Below are positions 18,242 through 27,266 of a stretch of 64,000 nucleotides of DNA, one piece after another. The stretch is taken from assembly GCA_963697285.1 (NCBI GenBank), contig CAVONI010000006.1, positions 46,239-110,238 on the forward strand, written 5' to 3'. The DNA is from JAEUQQ01 sp963697285 (GTDB lineage Bacteria > Acidobacteriota > Vicinamibacteria > Vicinamibacterales > JAFNAJ01). The notes under the pieces are model-generated. The model was not told the DNA's origin. It did no database searches and worked only from the letters and a program-made list of their open reading frames with translations. Position 1 is the stretch's first letter. The number at the start of each line of letters is the position of its first letter. Both the position numbers and the translations under genes were made by a program.

Positions 18242-19639
18242 TCAGGCGCGGTCCGCTTCGAACTCCGCCTTCAGGGTCCCCTTCTGCACCGCGCGATCCA
18301 TGGCGGCGTGGTCTTTCTCGTTCTGATCCGCATACGCCATCGAGAAGGCGGTGATGGCCTTGTCGAAGGCGTCGCTCTTGCCCATGTATCCGCTCAGCAT
18401 CGCCGAGGATCCCGACCGCGCGTGTGACAGGGCGAGCGCGCGCCCGCACCAGGTCGCGTAGAGGTCCATCTCGGAACGACCAAAGGTCTCCAGTCGGACG
18501 CTGATCTTGATGTCGCGCAATTGGCGTATGAAGAAGTGTCGCCGCGGCCCCGCCGACCAGCCGAGGAAGATGTCGCTTGCCGGCTGCAGCAGCCGGTACC
18601 CCTGCACGACGCGCTGCCCGTTGTTCTGAAAGACGCTCTTGCCCGCGTACGGTTCCAGGACGGACGGGCGCGCTTCCTTGACCTGGAGGAACAGGGGGTC
18701 GTCGTCGCCAGCCATGAAGAGCAGGACGAAGCAGTAGGTCCCGACGCTGCCAACCCCCACCACCTTGGCGGCGGCGTCTCGCAGCTCGAATCGGTCGAGC
18801 AACGACTGGTAGGCGATCGGCAGCGTCGAGCGGTACACGTCCAGGGCGTCCCGTATGTCCTGCTGGATCTCGCCCGGGGGCACCCCCTTCTTATGGAAGA
18901 TCGTCGGCAGTTGATCCTTGATGAAGGGCACATCGCCCTTGTGCTCCACCAGTTTCGGGAAGAGGTCATCGGCGATGCTCTTGGCGTGCTCCTTCTGCAG
19001 GCGCTTGAGCGCGCGCGCGCGGAGCGCGGTGTCCTTGATCCCTGCCAGCAGGTCCGCGGCCCACATCCCCTGGTACCAGAGCTCCAGCGTCTTCAACTGG
19101 CTGAACTCGTCCATCGACTCCCGGTAGGCGCGTATGCACGTCGCCGTGACATCCTCCGCGGCGGAGGCCGGCAACCGGATGTCACGACACGCCACGACGA
19201 AGCTCGCGGCGAGTCGCTTCACGTCCCACTCCCAGGGCGCCGGCAGCGTCTCGTCGAGATCGTTGATCGAGAACAGGACCCTGCGTTCCGGCGTGGCGAA
19301 CCCGCCGAAGTTCGACAGGTGCGCGTCCCCGCAGCACTGGACGCGAATCCCGCTCGACGGTGTGGAAGCGAGGTCGGCCGCCATCGCGAGCGCCGAGCCC
19401 CGGTAGAAGGTGAAGGGCGAGCGCACCATGCGCCCGTGACGCAGTGGGAGCAGGTCAGGCAGGCGTCCCTTGTCGGCGGCCACGACCGTCTCCACGGGGT
19501 CCCGTCGGCCTCGCGGCGCCTTCCAGGTGGCGTGTGAGGCGCGCGGACACTTCTCGCGCAACGCCTTGCCGGCGGCGTAACTCTCTGCTCGAGAGCGCAT
19601 GCGGGTCGGCTGGGGTTCGACGTTCTTCTTGGGAGCCAT
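18242..19639 (-). CDS. DUF2252 family protein
   Basis: 465 residues from ATG 19639 (a TTG 51 bp upstream is a longer alternative). It shows the conserved DUF2252 blocks RMVRSPFTFYRGSALAMAADLA, VQCCGDAHLSNFGGFATPERR, FSINDLDETLPAPWEWDVKRLAAS, FLQVKEARPSVLEPY, GQRVVQGYRLLQPASDIFLGW and FFIRQLRDIK. The domain has a protein-kinase-like fold distantly related to phosphotransferases, but no substrate is known. It is convergent with the anSME gene, with only 18 bp between the stops. Confidence 0.9.
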   Translation of the reverse strand: MAPKKNVEPQPTRMRSRAESYAAGKALREKCPRASHATWKAPRGRRDPVETVVAADKGRLPDLLPLRHGRMVRSPFTFYRGSALAMAADLASTPSSGIRVQCCGDAHLSNFGGFATPERRVLFSINDLDETLPAPWEWDVKRLAASFVVACRDIRLPASAAEDVTATCIRAYRESMDEFSQLKTLELWYQGMWAADLLAGIKDTALRARALKRLQKEHAKSIADDLFPKLVEHKGDVPFIKDQLPTIFHKKGVPPGEIQQDIRDALDVYRSTLPIAYQSLLDRFELRDAAAKVVGVGSVGTYCFVLLFMAGDDDPLFLQVKEARPSVLEPYAGKSVFQNNGQRVVQGYRLLQPASDIFLGWSAGPRRHFFIRQLRDIKISVRLETFGRSEMDLYATWCGRALALSHARSGSSAMLSGYMGKSDAFDKAITAFSMAYADQNEKDHAAMDRAVQKGTLKAEFEADRA

Positions 19640-19795
19640 GGCAAGCCTCGTTGATGTGGGCACAGCCCCGTCGTCCTGGGGATGAGCCAAGCCTCACATT
19701 GTCTGACTCGGCATCGGGTCGGTCTATCGGAATTCCGCAGAAGATGCGCGAAAGCAATGCCAACGTCACGTCCCCACGTCAGCCCCGACTGAATG

Positions 19796-20788
19796 TCAGC
19801 TCGAGCCCCCCGACGCACGTCGCAACGTATGGGAGGGTAACTCGCTGAAACAACCCTTGTAGGCGCGCGAGAACTCGCCGAAGTGCCAGAAGCCCCAGGT
19901 GAGCGCCTCGGCCGAGACCGTCGTCGACCGCCGCGTTCCGGCCAGCAGCCCCTGCCGCACCCGATGCAGGCGGAGCCGCGTCAGGTAGGCCATCGGTGTC
20001 ATCCCCATGACGTCGCGGAACGCGTACTCCAGCGTGCGCTCGCTGACGCCCGTCGCCCGGCAGAGGTCGCTCACGAAGAGCTGCTCGCCGAGCCGCGACA
20101 AGGCATGCTCTTCGGCGGTCCTCACGATATCGCTGTGCGCCTGCCGTGCACGATCACTGCGTGTGTGCTCGAACGCTTCGGCGACACCAAGAACCTGCAG
20201 GAGCGTTTCGAACAACTCGACCTCGGCGGCGAGCCGCTCGTTCTGCCCGTCGTTGAAGATGGCCGGTCGCCGGGCGGCGGTGGTCGTCAGCAGCTTGCCC
20301 CAGTCGAACAGCCTGCGCGCGCCCACCGGGTCCGCCTGCAGTGCGGCGATGCCGTGCGGCACATGGAACTCGTGCTCGCGTTGACGGGCGGCGAGGTGCG
20401 CGCGGATGTCGGCTGGCGACGCCAGGAACGTGACACTCTCCCAGCCCGCATCGACGACGAACCTGGCCTCTGCCGCGGGTGCGACGGCGAGCATCAGCTC
20501 GGGCCTGACCGGCAGCCCGTTCACCGTCCCGGTCGCGCGCGGGCCGAACGTCACGTAGGCGAGCAGCCCCTCGTGGACGCGGGTGATCGTCCGCACGGGA
20601 TGGTTGGTGGAATTCCAGATGACGGTGGCGGCGCCGAGCCGGACGATCACCCGGCGTGCCCGAAGCGGCATGCGCCGCAGTTGCAGGGCTTCCTGATCTA
20701 TCATCTCCATGCCGGCGTTGGCGGCGGTGGGGTCGGTGATCTCGATCACGGTGACCGGAGGCGGATTGACGGGAGAATCCTTCTGCAT
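19796..20788 (-). CDS. AraC-family transcriptional regulator
   Basis: 330 residues. An N-terminal cupin-like sensor region (about 40-200, with RVIVRLGAATVIWNSTNHPVRT) precedes a double helix-turn-helix at the C-terminus: FVSDLCRATGVSERTLEYAFRDVMGMTPMAYLTRLRLHRVRQGL, then EALTWGFWHFGEFSRAYKGCFSELPSHTLR. The sensor resembles the AraC-binding-domain-like types seen beside catabolic genes. It is divergent from the sulfatase remnant (45 bp between starts), so it may control that sulfatase/porin cluster. Confidence 0.88.
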   Translation of the reverse strand: MQKDSPVNPPPVTVIEITDPTAANAGMEMIDQEALQLRRMPLRARRVIVRLGAATVIWNSTNHPVRTITRVHEGLLAYVTFGPRATGTVNGLPVRPELMLAVAPAAEARFVVDAGWESVTFLASPADIRAHLAARQREHEFHVPHGIAALQADPVGARRLFDWGKLLTTTAARRPAIFNDGQNERLAAEVELFETLLQVLGVAEAFEHTRSDRARQAHSDIVRTAEEHALSRLGEQLFVSDLCRATGVSERTLEYAFRDVMGMTPMAYLTRLRLHRVRQGLLAGTRRSTTVSAEALTWGFWHFGEFSRAYKGCFSELPSHTLRRASGGSS

Positions 20789-20833
20789 CTTGCGGAAATC
20801 CGATAGACCCGTGGCGATCCCAGGATCCAGAAT

Positions 20834-21451
20834 ATGTGTTCAGGCCTTGCCGTGAAGGCCAGCGTGTCCCAGCCGCGCGCAACGCGCGACCGGAAAGGGA
20901 GTCAGGTCATTCACACCGTCCGCGGTATCACCAGCCTGGTCGCGGCGGCGCTCCTCGCGCCAACCATCGCCACCGCCCAGAGCGCGCCTCGCCGGCCGAA
21001 CATCGTCGTGATCCTCGGTGACGATCTCGGGTTCGCCGACATGGGCATGTTCGGCGGCGAGATCCAGACCCCGAACCTCGACGCGCTGGCGCGCGAGGGC
21101 GTGCGCTTCACGAATTTCTACACCAACGCGAGTTGCTCCCCCACGTGCGCCACCTTCCTGAGCGGCGTCGATACCCACCTGAACGGCCTGGGCAACATGG
21201 ACGAGTGGACCGCGCCCAACCAGCAGGGGCTGCCCGGCTACGAAGGTTACCTCAATAACCGCGTCGGCACCCTGCCACAGTTCCTCAAGGGCGCCGGCAG
21301 TTACTGGGATATGACGAACCTCAGCGCCGTGACGCCACGGCGGGGGGACGGGTCGGCGTCGCCCGATGCGCCCGGGGTTGACGGCGCGGTAGTCTCCATT
21401 GGCACGCAGCGCGCCAGGCAGGCCGCCGACGACGTCGAGACCGGAAATTGA
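20834..21451 (+). pseudogene. decayed duplicate of the adjacent sulfatase
   Basis: 205 codons. The signal peptide and N-terminal third match the intact sulfatase at 21568 (RRPNIVVILGDDLGFADMG; NASCSPTCATFLSGVDTHLNGLGNMDEWTAPNQ). The catalytic motif is C-S-P-T-C instead of C-S-P-T-R. After LPQFLKGAG the text jumps straight to SYWDMTNLSA, which in the intact gene lies about 37 residues later; the region with the catalytic GKWHLG is deleted. The frame then runs into unrelated sequence and stops. It cannot be an active sulfatase. It is a relic of tandem duplication. Confidence 0.85.
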
Positions 21452-21567
21452 TGAAGGACTTCGCAGCGCCGGCGCCGAGACGGCGTCAAGCGCGTGCCCA
21501 AGCGGCGGACGACCCGCGACACGCACGAGAGGACACACGAGTGGGGACGGATAAGGGGAGAACTCCG

Positions 21568-23442
21568 ATGAACCAGTACGCAACGGTAGCTGCAGAAGAC
21601 ACCGCGCCACGAGGGACGTCGTCGGCTATCGCCAGGAGACGGAGTGGCGTGGGACGACTGCTCGAGGACGCGGCCATCGTCGGGGCGCTCTGCGCCATCG
21701 TCGCACCAACCGCGGCCTTCGCCCAGGGGACCGCTCGCCGGCCCAATATCGTCGTCATCCTCGGCGACGACATGGGCTTCTCCGACATGGGCTCGTTCGG
21801 CAGCGAGATCCGGACACCGAACCTCGACGGGCTGGCCAAGGAGGGCGTGAGGTTCACGAGCTTCTACACGCACGCGAGCTGCTCGCCCACCCGGTCGATG
21901 TTCCTCTCGGGCGTGGACACGCACCTCAACGGCCTCGGCAACATGAACGAGTTCACGGCGCCGAACCAGATGGGCCTGGACGGCTACGAGGGCAACCTCA
22001 ACGACCGCGTCGTCACGCTGCCGCAGCTCCTGAAGGACGTCGGCTACCACACCTACATGGTCGGCAAGTGGCACCTGGGGAAGGAGCCGACCCAGATCCC
22101 GGCCGCGCGCGGCTTCGAGCGCGACTTCACCCTCCTCGACGGGATGGGCAGCTACTGGGACGACTCCAACTTCTCGGCCGCCAACCCCAAGTCGCTCTAC
22201 ACCGAGGACGGGCGCTACCTGAAGAGCCTGCCGAAGGACTTCTACGCGACGAAGACCTACACCGACAAGATGATCTCCTACATCGACGCCAACAAGGGCG
22301 ACGGCAAGCCGTTCTTCGCGTTCGTCTCCCACCAGGCGCCCCACGAGCCTTACCACCTGCCGAAGGAGTGGCGCAACCGCCACGTCGGCGCGTACGACAA
22401 GGGCTGGGACGCCCTGCGTCAGGAGCGGCTGAATCGGCAGGTCGAGATGGGCATCGTCCCCCGGGGGACGCAGCTTTCCGAACGGATGTGGTTCGTGCCC
22501 GATTCCATCCTGCTGGCCCCGGCCGCTCGCGCGGTCATGGGGAAGAAGATGGAGATCTACGCCGGCATGGTCGAGAACCTGGACCACCACGTCGGACGGC
22601 TCATCGCCCACCTCAAGGAGATCGGCGAGTACGACAACACGATCTTCATCGTCTTCGGCGACAACGGCGCCGAGGGCAACGACCTCTACCAGATGATCGC
22701 CGGCTCGCCCGGCTCACGCGACTACCTCTTCGCCGCCATCAACTGGTCGCAGAACCATCCCAACGCGTGGGGCGACCCGGGGTCCTGGCTCGCCTACGGG
22801 CCCATGTGGGCGCAGGTCTCGATGACGCCCTTCAGTCAGTACAAGGCCTGGCTCGCGGAAGGCGGCATCCGCAACGCGCTCATCGTCCGCGGACCCGTGG
22901 TCAAGCGTCCCGCGGGGAGCATCAACACCCAGGCGACGATGCACGTCGCCGACATCATGCCGACGCTCCTCGAGGTGGCCGGCGCGAGCTATCCGAAGAC
23001 GTACAAGGAAAAGGACGTGCCGCCGGCCCTGGGCAAGTCCTGGGTCCCGGTGCTCGAGGGCCGGGCCGAGTCGCCGCGAACGGACCAGGACGTCCTCGCC
23101 TGGGAGCTCTTCGGCAACCGCGCCGTCCGGCAGGGGAGCTGGAAGCTGCGCTGGGAGTGGAGGCCCCTCGGAAAGGGTGACTGGGAGCTCTTCGACCTCG
23201 CGGCGGATCCCGGCGAGCTGAAGGACCTCGCGGCGGAGCAGCCCGACAAGCTGAAGGCGATGGTGGCGCTCTGGGACGACTACGTCCGGAGGAACAACGT
23301 GGTCCTGCCCAACCGCTCGCCTCACGAAGCCCTCGAGAAGGTGCTCCCGCAGCGCGTCCCGGTCCAGGCCGGCTACCCACCGCTCAACCTGAAGCGCCAG
23401 TACGTCCCGCCCGCGAACATGCTCGCGGACCCGAAGAAGTGA
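21568..23442 (+). CDS. Cys-type arylsulfatase, exported
   Basis: 624 residues. ATG 21568 is chosen because GGGGAG lies 7 nt upstream; the frame is open further but without a ribosome site. A long signal region (cleavage near AAFAQG) suits export. Sulfatase hallmarks: ILGDDMGFSDMG (metal Asp pair), C105-S-P-T-R109 (formylglycine site), YMVGKWHLGKEP (catalytic Lys/His), HQAPHEPYH, FGDNGAEGN (second metal site), and a C-terminal GSWKLRWEW ... WELFDLAADPGELKDLA subdomain. The Cys form can be matured anaerobically by the anSME at 16955. The substrate is unknown; arylsulfates or sulfated glycans are both possible. A barrel protein follows 40 bp downstream and is likely co-transcribed. Confidence 0.93.
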   Translation: MNQYATVAAEDTAPRGTSSAIARRRSGVGRLLEDAAIVGALCAIVAPTAAFAQGTARRPNIVVILGDDMGFSDMGSFGSEIRTPNLDGLAKEGVRFTSFYTHASCSPTRSMFLSGVDTHLNGLGNMNEFTAPNQMGLDGYEGNLNDRVVTLPQLLKDVGYHTYMVGKWHLGKEPTQIPAARGFERDFTLLDGMGSYWDDSNFSAANPKSLYTEDGRYLKSLPKDFYATKTYTDKMISYIDANKGDGKPFFAFVSHQAPHEPYHLPKEWRNRHVGAYDKGWDALRQERLNRQVEMGIVPRGTQLSERMWFVPDSILLAPAARAVMGKKMEIYAGMVENLDHHVGRLIAHLKEIGEYDNTIFIVFGDNGAEGNDLYQMIAGSPGSRDYLFAAINWSQNHPNAWGDPGSWLAYGPMWAQVSMTPFSQYKAWLAEGGIRNALIVRGPVVKRPAGSINTQATMHVADIMPTLLEVAGASYPKTYKEKDVPPALGKSWVPVLEGRAESPRTDQDVLAWELFGNRAVRQGSWKLRWEWRPLGKGDWELFDLAADPGELKDLAAEQPDKLKAMVALWDDYVRRNNVVLPNRSPHEALEKVLPQRVPVQAGYPPLNLKRQYVPPANMLADPKK

Positions 23443-23482
23443 GCGCCGAGCCGTGCCGCGCCATCGCGAAGGAGCTGATCTC

Positions 23483-24484
23483 ATGAGCCACGAGAATTCG
23501 TCGAGAAAGAGGTCCGGGGTCGTCCGGCTCGCGCTGGCGTCGGCGCTCGCGCTGGGCGCCCTCACCGCGCCCCCGGCCTCCGCCCAGGTGCCCGCGCGCT
23601 TCTACTGGCACACACTGTCGGGGGGAAACGCCGTGCCGGTGGTCGTGAACTCGATCAGCGGCAACACGAACCCGTTCGATCCCGCCCACGCCGCGTCGGC
23701 AGACGCCGATGTGGAAGCGACCCTGATGCTGTCCGGCTACGCGCACACGTTCACGCTGTTCGACCGCTCCGCGATGGCGGCGCTCATCGTCCCGATGGGG
23801 CGGCTCTCGGGCGAAGTCAGCGTCGCCGGCAACACGGTGAAGCAGTCGGCCGGCGGGTTCGGCGATCCGATGGTGGAGTTCAACCTCAACCTCGTCGGGC
23901 CGAAGGCGCAGAAGAGCATCCCGGACGTGATCCGCTACGAGCCGGGGTTCACGATCGACCTGCTCGCCGACCTGGCCGTGCCGATCGGCGAGTACAACAA
24001 CAGCCAGTCCCTGAACATCGGACAGAACCGCTGGTACGGCCGCATCGGCGCCCCCATCGTCTTCCAGATCGGCAGTTGGGTGCCCGGCCGGCGCACGACG
24101 CTGGAGTTCCTGCCGGCCGTGTGGTTCTTCGGGCCCAACGACGACTACGTCGGCAAGACCCTGAAGACCGACCCGATGTTCCAGGTCGACGCGCACGCGA
24201 CGCGGGACCTGGCCGAGCACCTGTGGGCCGCGTTCGACGTCGCCTGGTACACCGGTGGCCAAGCCGAGGTCGATGGCGCCGAGGGCGAGAAGCTCAACAA
24301 CCTCGGTCTCGGCTTCACCCTCGGCTACACGATCAACGAGAACCTGGGCCTGACCGTCGGGTACAAGTCGACCGTCAACGATCGAGCGCCCGAAGACCTG
24401 CGGATGAACGGCTTCATGGTGTCGCTGGTGTACGGCTGGCACCCGATCATCGAGGGGGCGAAGCGGTTGAAGGGCGGGGAATGA
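23483..24484 (+). CDS. outer-membrane channel of the phenol-MetA type
   Basis: 333 residues, ATG 23483 with AAGGAG upstream. Signal peptide (PPASAQV). The barrel has strands and the family pattern of the Phenol_MetA_deg outer-membrane proteins: IVPMGRLSGEV, GGFGDPMVEFNLNLVG, YNNSQSLNIGQNRWYGRIGAPIVFQIGSW, LEFLPAVWFFGPNDDYVG, NNLGLGFTLGYTINENLGLTVGYKSTVNDRAPEDLRMNGFMVSLVYGW. Such proteins are thought to import hydrophobic or aromatic substrates. Placed directly behind the arylsulfatase, it may take up the substrate or desulfated product. Confidence 0.85.
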   Translation: MSHENSSRKRSGVVRLALASALALGALTAPPASAQVPARFYWHTLSGGNAVPVVVNSISGNTNPFDPAHAASADADVEATLMLSGYAHTFTLFDRSAMAALIVPMGRLSGEVSVAGNTVKQSAGGFGDPMVEFNLNLVGPKAQKSIPDVIRYEPGFTIDLLADLAVPIGEYNNSQSLNIGQNRWYGRIGAPIVFQIGSWVPGRRTTLEFLPAVWFFGPNDDYVGKTLKTDPMFQVDAHATRDLAEHLWAAFDVAWYTGGQAEVDGAEGEKLNNLGLGFTLGYTINENLGLTVGYKSTVNDRAPEDLRMNGFMVSLVYGWHPIIEGAKRLKGGE

Positions 24485-24533
24485 AGTCGGCGAGAGACGG
24501 CGGGCGCGGCGAACGAGCCCGGACGACTCGGCC

Positions 24534-24749
24534 GTGATCGTCCCGAACAGCGACACGCTGAACAACAAGGGCCTCGGGTTCACCCTCGGGTACACGATCA
24601 ACGACAACCTGGGCCTCACGTTCGGCTACAAGTCCACGATCAACGACTCCGCTCCCGAGAAGTTGCGCATGGACAACTTCACGGTCTCGCTCGTGTACGG
24701 GTGGCACGCGATCATCGAGGGTGGGAAGCGCCTGAAGGGCGGGAACTGA
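24534..24749 (+). pseudogene. C-terminal fragment of a duplicated MetA-type channel
   Basis: About 71 codons repeat the end of the preceding barrel gene almost residue for residue (NNKGLGFTLGYTINDNLGLTFGYKSTIND ... DNFTVSLVYGWHAIIEGGKRLKGGN). The rest of the second copy is missing. With the sulfatase relic at 20834 it marks the two outer ends of a collapsed tandem duplication of a sulfatase-channel unit. Its last 38 bp overlap the convergent gene at 24712. Confidence 0.8.
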
Positions 24750-25950
24750 CGCGTCGCTCCTGTTCGGCGAAGGCCTGCGCGATCTTCACCGCAACGGCAA
24801 ACGTGTCGGCGTAGGAGGTGTTCGACATCACCGACACGACGATCCCGTGCTCGGGGAACGTCATGAACGACGCCACCATCCCGCCCAACGACTCCCCGTC
24901 GTGGCCGATCACGCGCGTCTGCCTGCCCGCCATCGCGACGGTCTCGAGGTCCCAGCCAAGGCCGTAACCCGTCTCCTGCCCTGACGACAGCCGCTGCGAT
25001 GCCTGGAACAACTGGACCGTCGCGGGCCGCAGCAACCGCCCGTCGTTGATCGCCATGGCGAAGCGCACCAGGTCGGACGGCGTAGACAGGAAGACACTGG
25101 ATCCCGCGTAGCAGGAGTAGTCGAGCTCGCGCATCAGGTCGAGGCCGTAGGGGGGCTCGGCCGCGAACTTCGGGAAGTAGAACGTCGCCCGGTCGGGGAT
25201 CGGTTCGAGGGATTCGGCCCTCGTGTCTTCCATCCCCAGCGGCTCGAAGATGTGCTCCCGCATGAACGCCAGGAACGGCTGGTCTGCGGCGGCTTCGACG
25301 GCCGCGCTCAGCAGGATCCAGCCATAGCTCGAGTAACGGTACTCGGTGCCTGGCTCGAACAGGAGCGAACGCTCCGCAAAATGCGGCAACGCGTCGACGG
25401 GCCGCTCGCAGTGCTCCGAGAACAGCGGCCCTTCGTCACCACTGTCGGTCGTGACGCCGGCCACGTGTCCCATCAACTCGCGCACGGTGACGGGCCAGGG
25501 TTTCCGGGGAAACTCGGGCACGTACGCCTGGATCTCCTCGTCGAGTTTCAGCCGGCCCTGCTCCAGCAGCAGGCCCACCGCGGCCGAGGTGAGTGACGTC
25601 GAGGCGGTGCCGATCCTGAATCGCGTGTCGGGCGCGACCTTCACGCGTTGATCGAGATCCGCCCATCCGAAGCCTTCTGCCCAGACGATCTCGCCACCGA
25701 TGCCGACCGCGACCGACAGTCCTGCCAGGTTCTGCTCGGCCAGCCCTGCCCGGGCGATCTGCCGGCCCTGCTCCGCGGCGTCGGCCCACTTCGGCGCTGG
25801 GGCGGATTGCGACACGGATGGCACGTCCTGCGGCGTCGGGTGCAGCGGGGTCGCGGTGACGCTCATGTAGAGGAACATCCCCTGCACGACCATCACCAGC
25901 AGTCCTGCTGCGAGGAAGCACAGCAGCAGCCACGTCCGGATTCGTTTCAT
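24712..25950 (-). CDS. beta-lactamase/LACTB-fold membrane-anchored protein lacking the SxxK motif
   Basis: 412 residues from ATG 25950 (GGAG 12 nt upstream; a TTG at 25980 is possible). An uncleaved N-terminal membrane helix anchors a class C beta-lactamase/LACTB-type domain. Conserved landmarks are GLSVAVGIGGEIVWAEGFGWADLD, RFRIG ... LTSAAVGLLLEQGRLKLDEEIQAYVPEFP, LMGHVAGV, YRYSSYGW (the Tyr motif) and GHDGESLGG (the third box). At the nucleophile position, where the family reads S-x-x-K, this protein reads T115-A-S-T118. Both the Ser and the Lys are replaced, so hydrolase activity is doubtful. A binding or scaffolding role is possible. Confidence 0.85.
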   Translation of the reverse strand: MKRIRTWLLLCFLAAGLLVMVVQGMFLYMSVTATPLHPTPQDVPSVSQSAPAPKWADAAEQGRQIARAGLAEQNLAGLSVAVGIGGEIVWAEGFGWADLDQRVKVAPDTRFRIGTASTSLTSAAVGLLLEQGRLKLDEEIQAYVPEFPRKPWPVTVRELMGHVAGVTTDSGDEGPLFSEHCERPVDALPHFAERSLLFEPGTEYRYSSYGWILLSAAVEAAADQPFLAFMREHIFEPLGMEDTRAESLEPIPDRATFYFPKFAAEPPYGLDLMRELDYSCYAGSSVFLSTPSDLVRFAMAINDGRLLRPATVQLFQASQRLSSGQETGYGLGWDLETVAMAGRQTRVIGHDGESLGGMVASFMTFPEHGIVVSVMSNTSYADTFAVAVKIAQAFAEQERRVSSRPSGASHPR

Positions 25951-26105
25951 CGATCGTTCACTCCGAGTGCCCTGGGACAACTGCTGCGAGACGTCGGCAC
26001 GTCGACGTCTCGCGACTGCGCTGCAGGTTCGTCGTTTCTGCCCCGCGGAGTCTTCAGCGTTCGGTGAGCGTGGCCTGAGATGTCAGTGAGAAGTGATGAC
26101 TGGGC

Positions 26106-26675
26106 TCACCGGTGCAACGAACCGCCGTGGACGAGCGTGTAGCGACCGATCGGACGCTCCGCACCGCCCTCGCTGGCGGTGAGGAGCAACTCGACCTCCA
26201 CGACCGGCAACTGGCGGACCCACGCGGCCGGCTGCACGAAGATGATCTCGCCGTGCGAGCCGACAGCGACCTGGCCGGTCGCGCGGGCCACCTCGGTTCC
26301 CGCAACGCGCTGCGACAGCGTGAACTCGCTGGCGCCGCCAAAGGCGCCACGCAGCCGCAGCGCCATCAACTCGTCGTCCTCCCACACCGCACAGGGGACG
26401 ATGGCACCGGGCGACAGCGTGTAGGTCCGCATGCGCACGCCCTCGCGCGCGAGCCGGTTCAGGACGGTGTCTGTCAGGAACCCGCCGACCTCCGCAGATC
26501 GGACGGCCGGACGAATCGCACGCACGAGCGCGTCGAACTCCGCGGCGCGCGCGCCGCACGCGGCGCACGAGAAGAGGTGCTCCTCGATCGCGGCGGCCTC
26601 GGTGTCGGGCAACGCGCCGGCAGCGTAATCGGTCAGATCGGCGAGCGCGATGCGCTCGCATCCAGGAGCCGTCAT
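26106..26675 (-). CDS. zinc-finger anti-sigma factor
   Basis: 189 residues. The N-terminus has the anti-sigma zinc-binding pattern H-x3-C-x2-C within AAIEEHLFSCAACGARAAEF. No clear membrane helix is seen; the C-terminal half is a beta-rich domain (GAFGGASEFTLSQRVAGTEVARATGQV). The start overlaps the end of the sigma-factor gene by 4 nt, so the two are translationally coupled. A soluble redox- or ligand-responsive anti-sigma factor is a reasonable inference. Confidence 0.85.
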   Translation of the reverse strand: MTAPGCERIALADLTDYAAGALPDTEAAAIEEHLFSCAACGARAAEFDALVRAIRPAVRSAEVGGFLTDTVLNRLAREGVRMRTYTLSPGAIVPCAVWEDDELMALRLRGAFGGASEFTLSQRVAGTEVARATGQVAVGSHGEIIFVQPAAWVRQLPVVEVELLLTASEGGAERPIGRYTLVHGGSLHR

Positions 26676-27250
26676 GGCCGCGCGCCTCCCAGCACGCAGT
26701 CGCGGAGGCGTGCCATCGCCCGGTGCCGGATGACGCGGACGGCGCCCGGCGACACGCCGAGATCCTCGGCGATGGCGGGCGCCTCCCGGTCGGCGTAGAA
26801 CGTGAGCAGCACCACCAGCCGATCACGCTCGGCGAGTGCGCGCAAGCACGCCGCCACGCGAGGCGCGTCGAGCACAGCCATCGACGGCGTGGCGGCTTCC
26901 GCCGCGGGCTCCGCGAAGCGCGCGACCAGTGCCTCGCGTCGACGCGCCAGGCGCCGTTCGCCCAGGGCCTTCATCCGGCACGTCCCGAGGATGAACGAGC
27001 CGATGTCCTCGGGCTGGCGCACCTCGCCGGCGCGCAGCCGCTCGATGGTGAGGAGCAGGACGTCCTGCGCGAGGTCGTCGGCGGCCGCCTCGTCCTGCAG
27101 GTGCCGGCGGCCGTACAGCCGCACGCGTGGTGCAAAGCGGCGATACAGCTCGGTCTCCTCGGCATCGGTCGATCCCGGCACGCCGCCGGCGATTCGGCGC
27201 GCGAGCGCTTCGTCGCTGGCCTCCTCGAGCCGTGCGGGCGTGTCCGGCAT
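26672..27250 (-). CDS. ECF-type RNA polymerase sigma factor
   Basis: 192 residues from ATG 27250. The frame stays open to a TTG at 27289, but that would overlap the neighbouring gene. Region 2: LYRRFAPRVRLYGRRHLQDEAAADDLAQDVLLLTIERL. Region 4: LRALAERDRLVVLLTFYADREAPAIAEDLGVSPGAVRVIRHRAMARLRDCV. Both are complete. It is followed with a 4-nt overlap by its anti-sigma factor. The TTGACG at the beginning of the open frame could be a -35 element for this gene. Confidence 0.9.
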   Translation of the reverse strand: MPDTPARLEEASDEALARRIAGGVPGSTDAEETELYRRFAPRVRLYGRRHLQDEAAADDLAQDVLLLTIERLRAGEVRQPEDIGSFILGTCRMKALGERRLARRREALVARFAEPAAEAATPSMAVLDAPRVAACLRALAERDRLVVLLTFYADREAPAIAEDLGVSPGAVRVIRHRAMARLRDCVLGGARP

Positions 27251-27266
27251 CCTGCCGGGACGGTAC

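Noticed and set aside
21448..21567. Longer N-terminus for the sulfatase from 21448
   Set aside because: No ribosome site there, and the added residues are low-complexity; GGGGAG precedes ATG 21568 and a signal peptide follows.
24712..25950. Functional beta-lactamase or resistance gene
   Set aside because: The S-x-x-K motif is missing, so resistance cannot be claimed.
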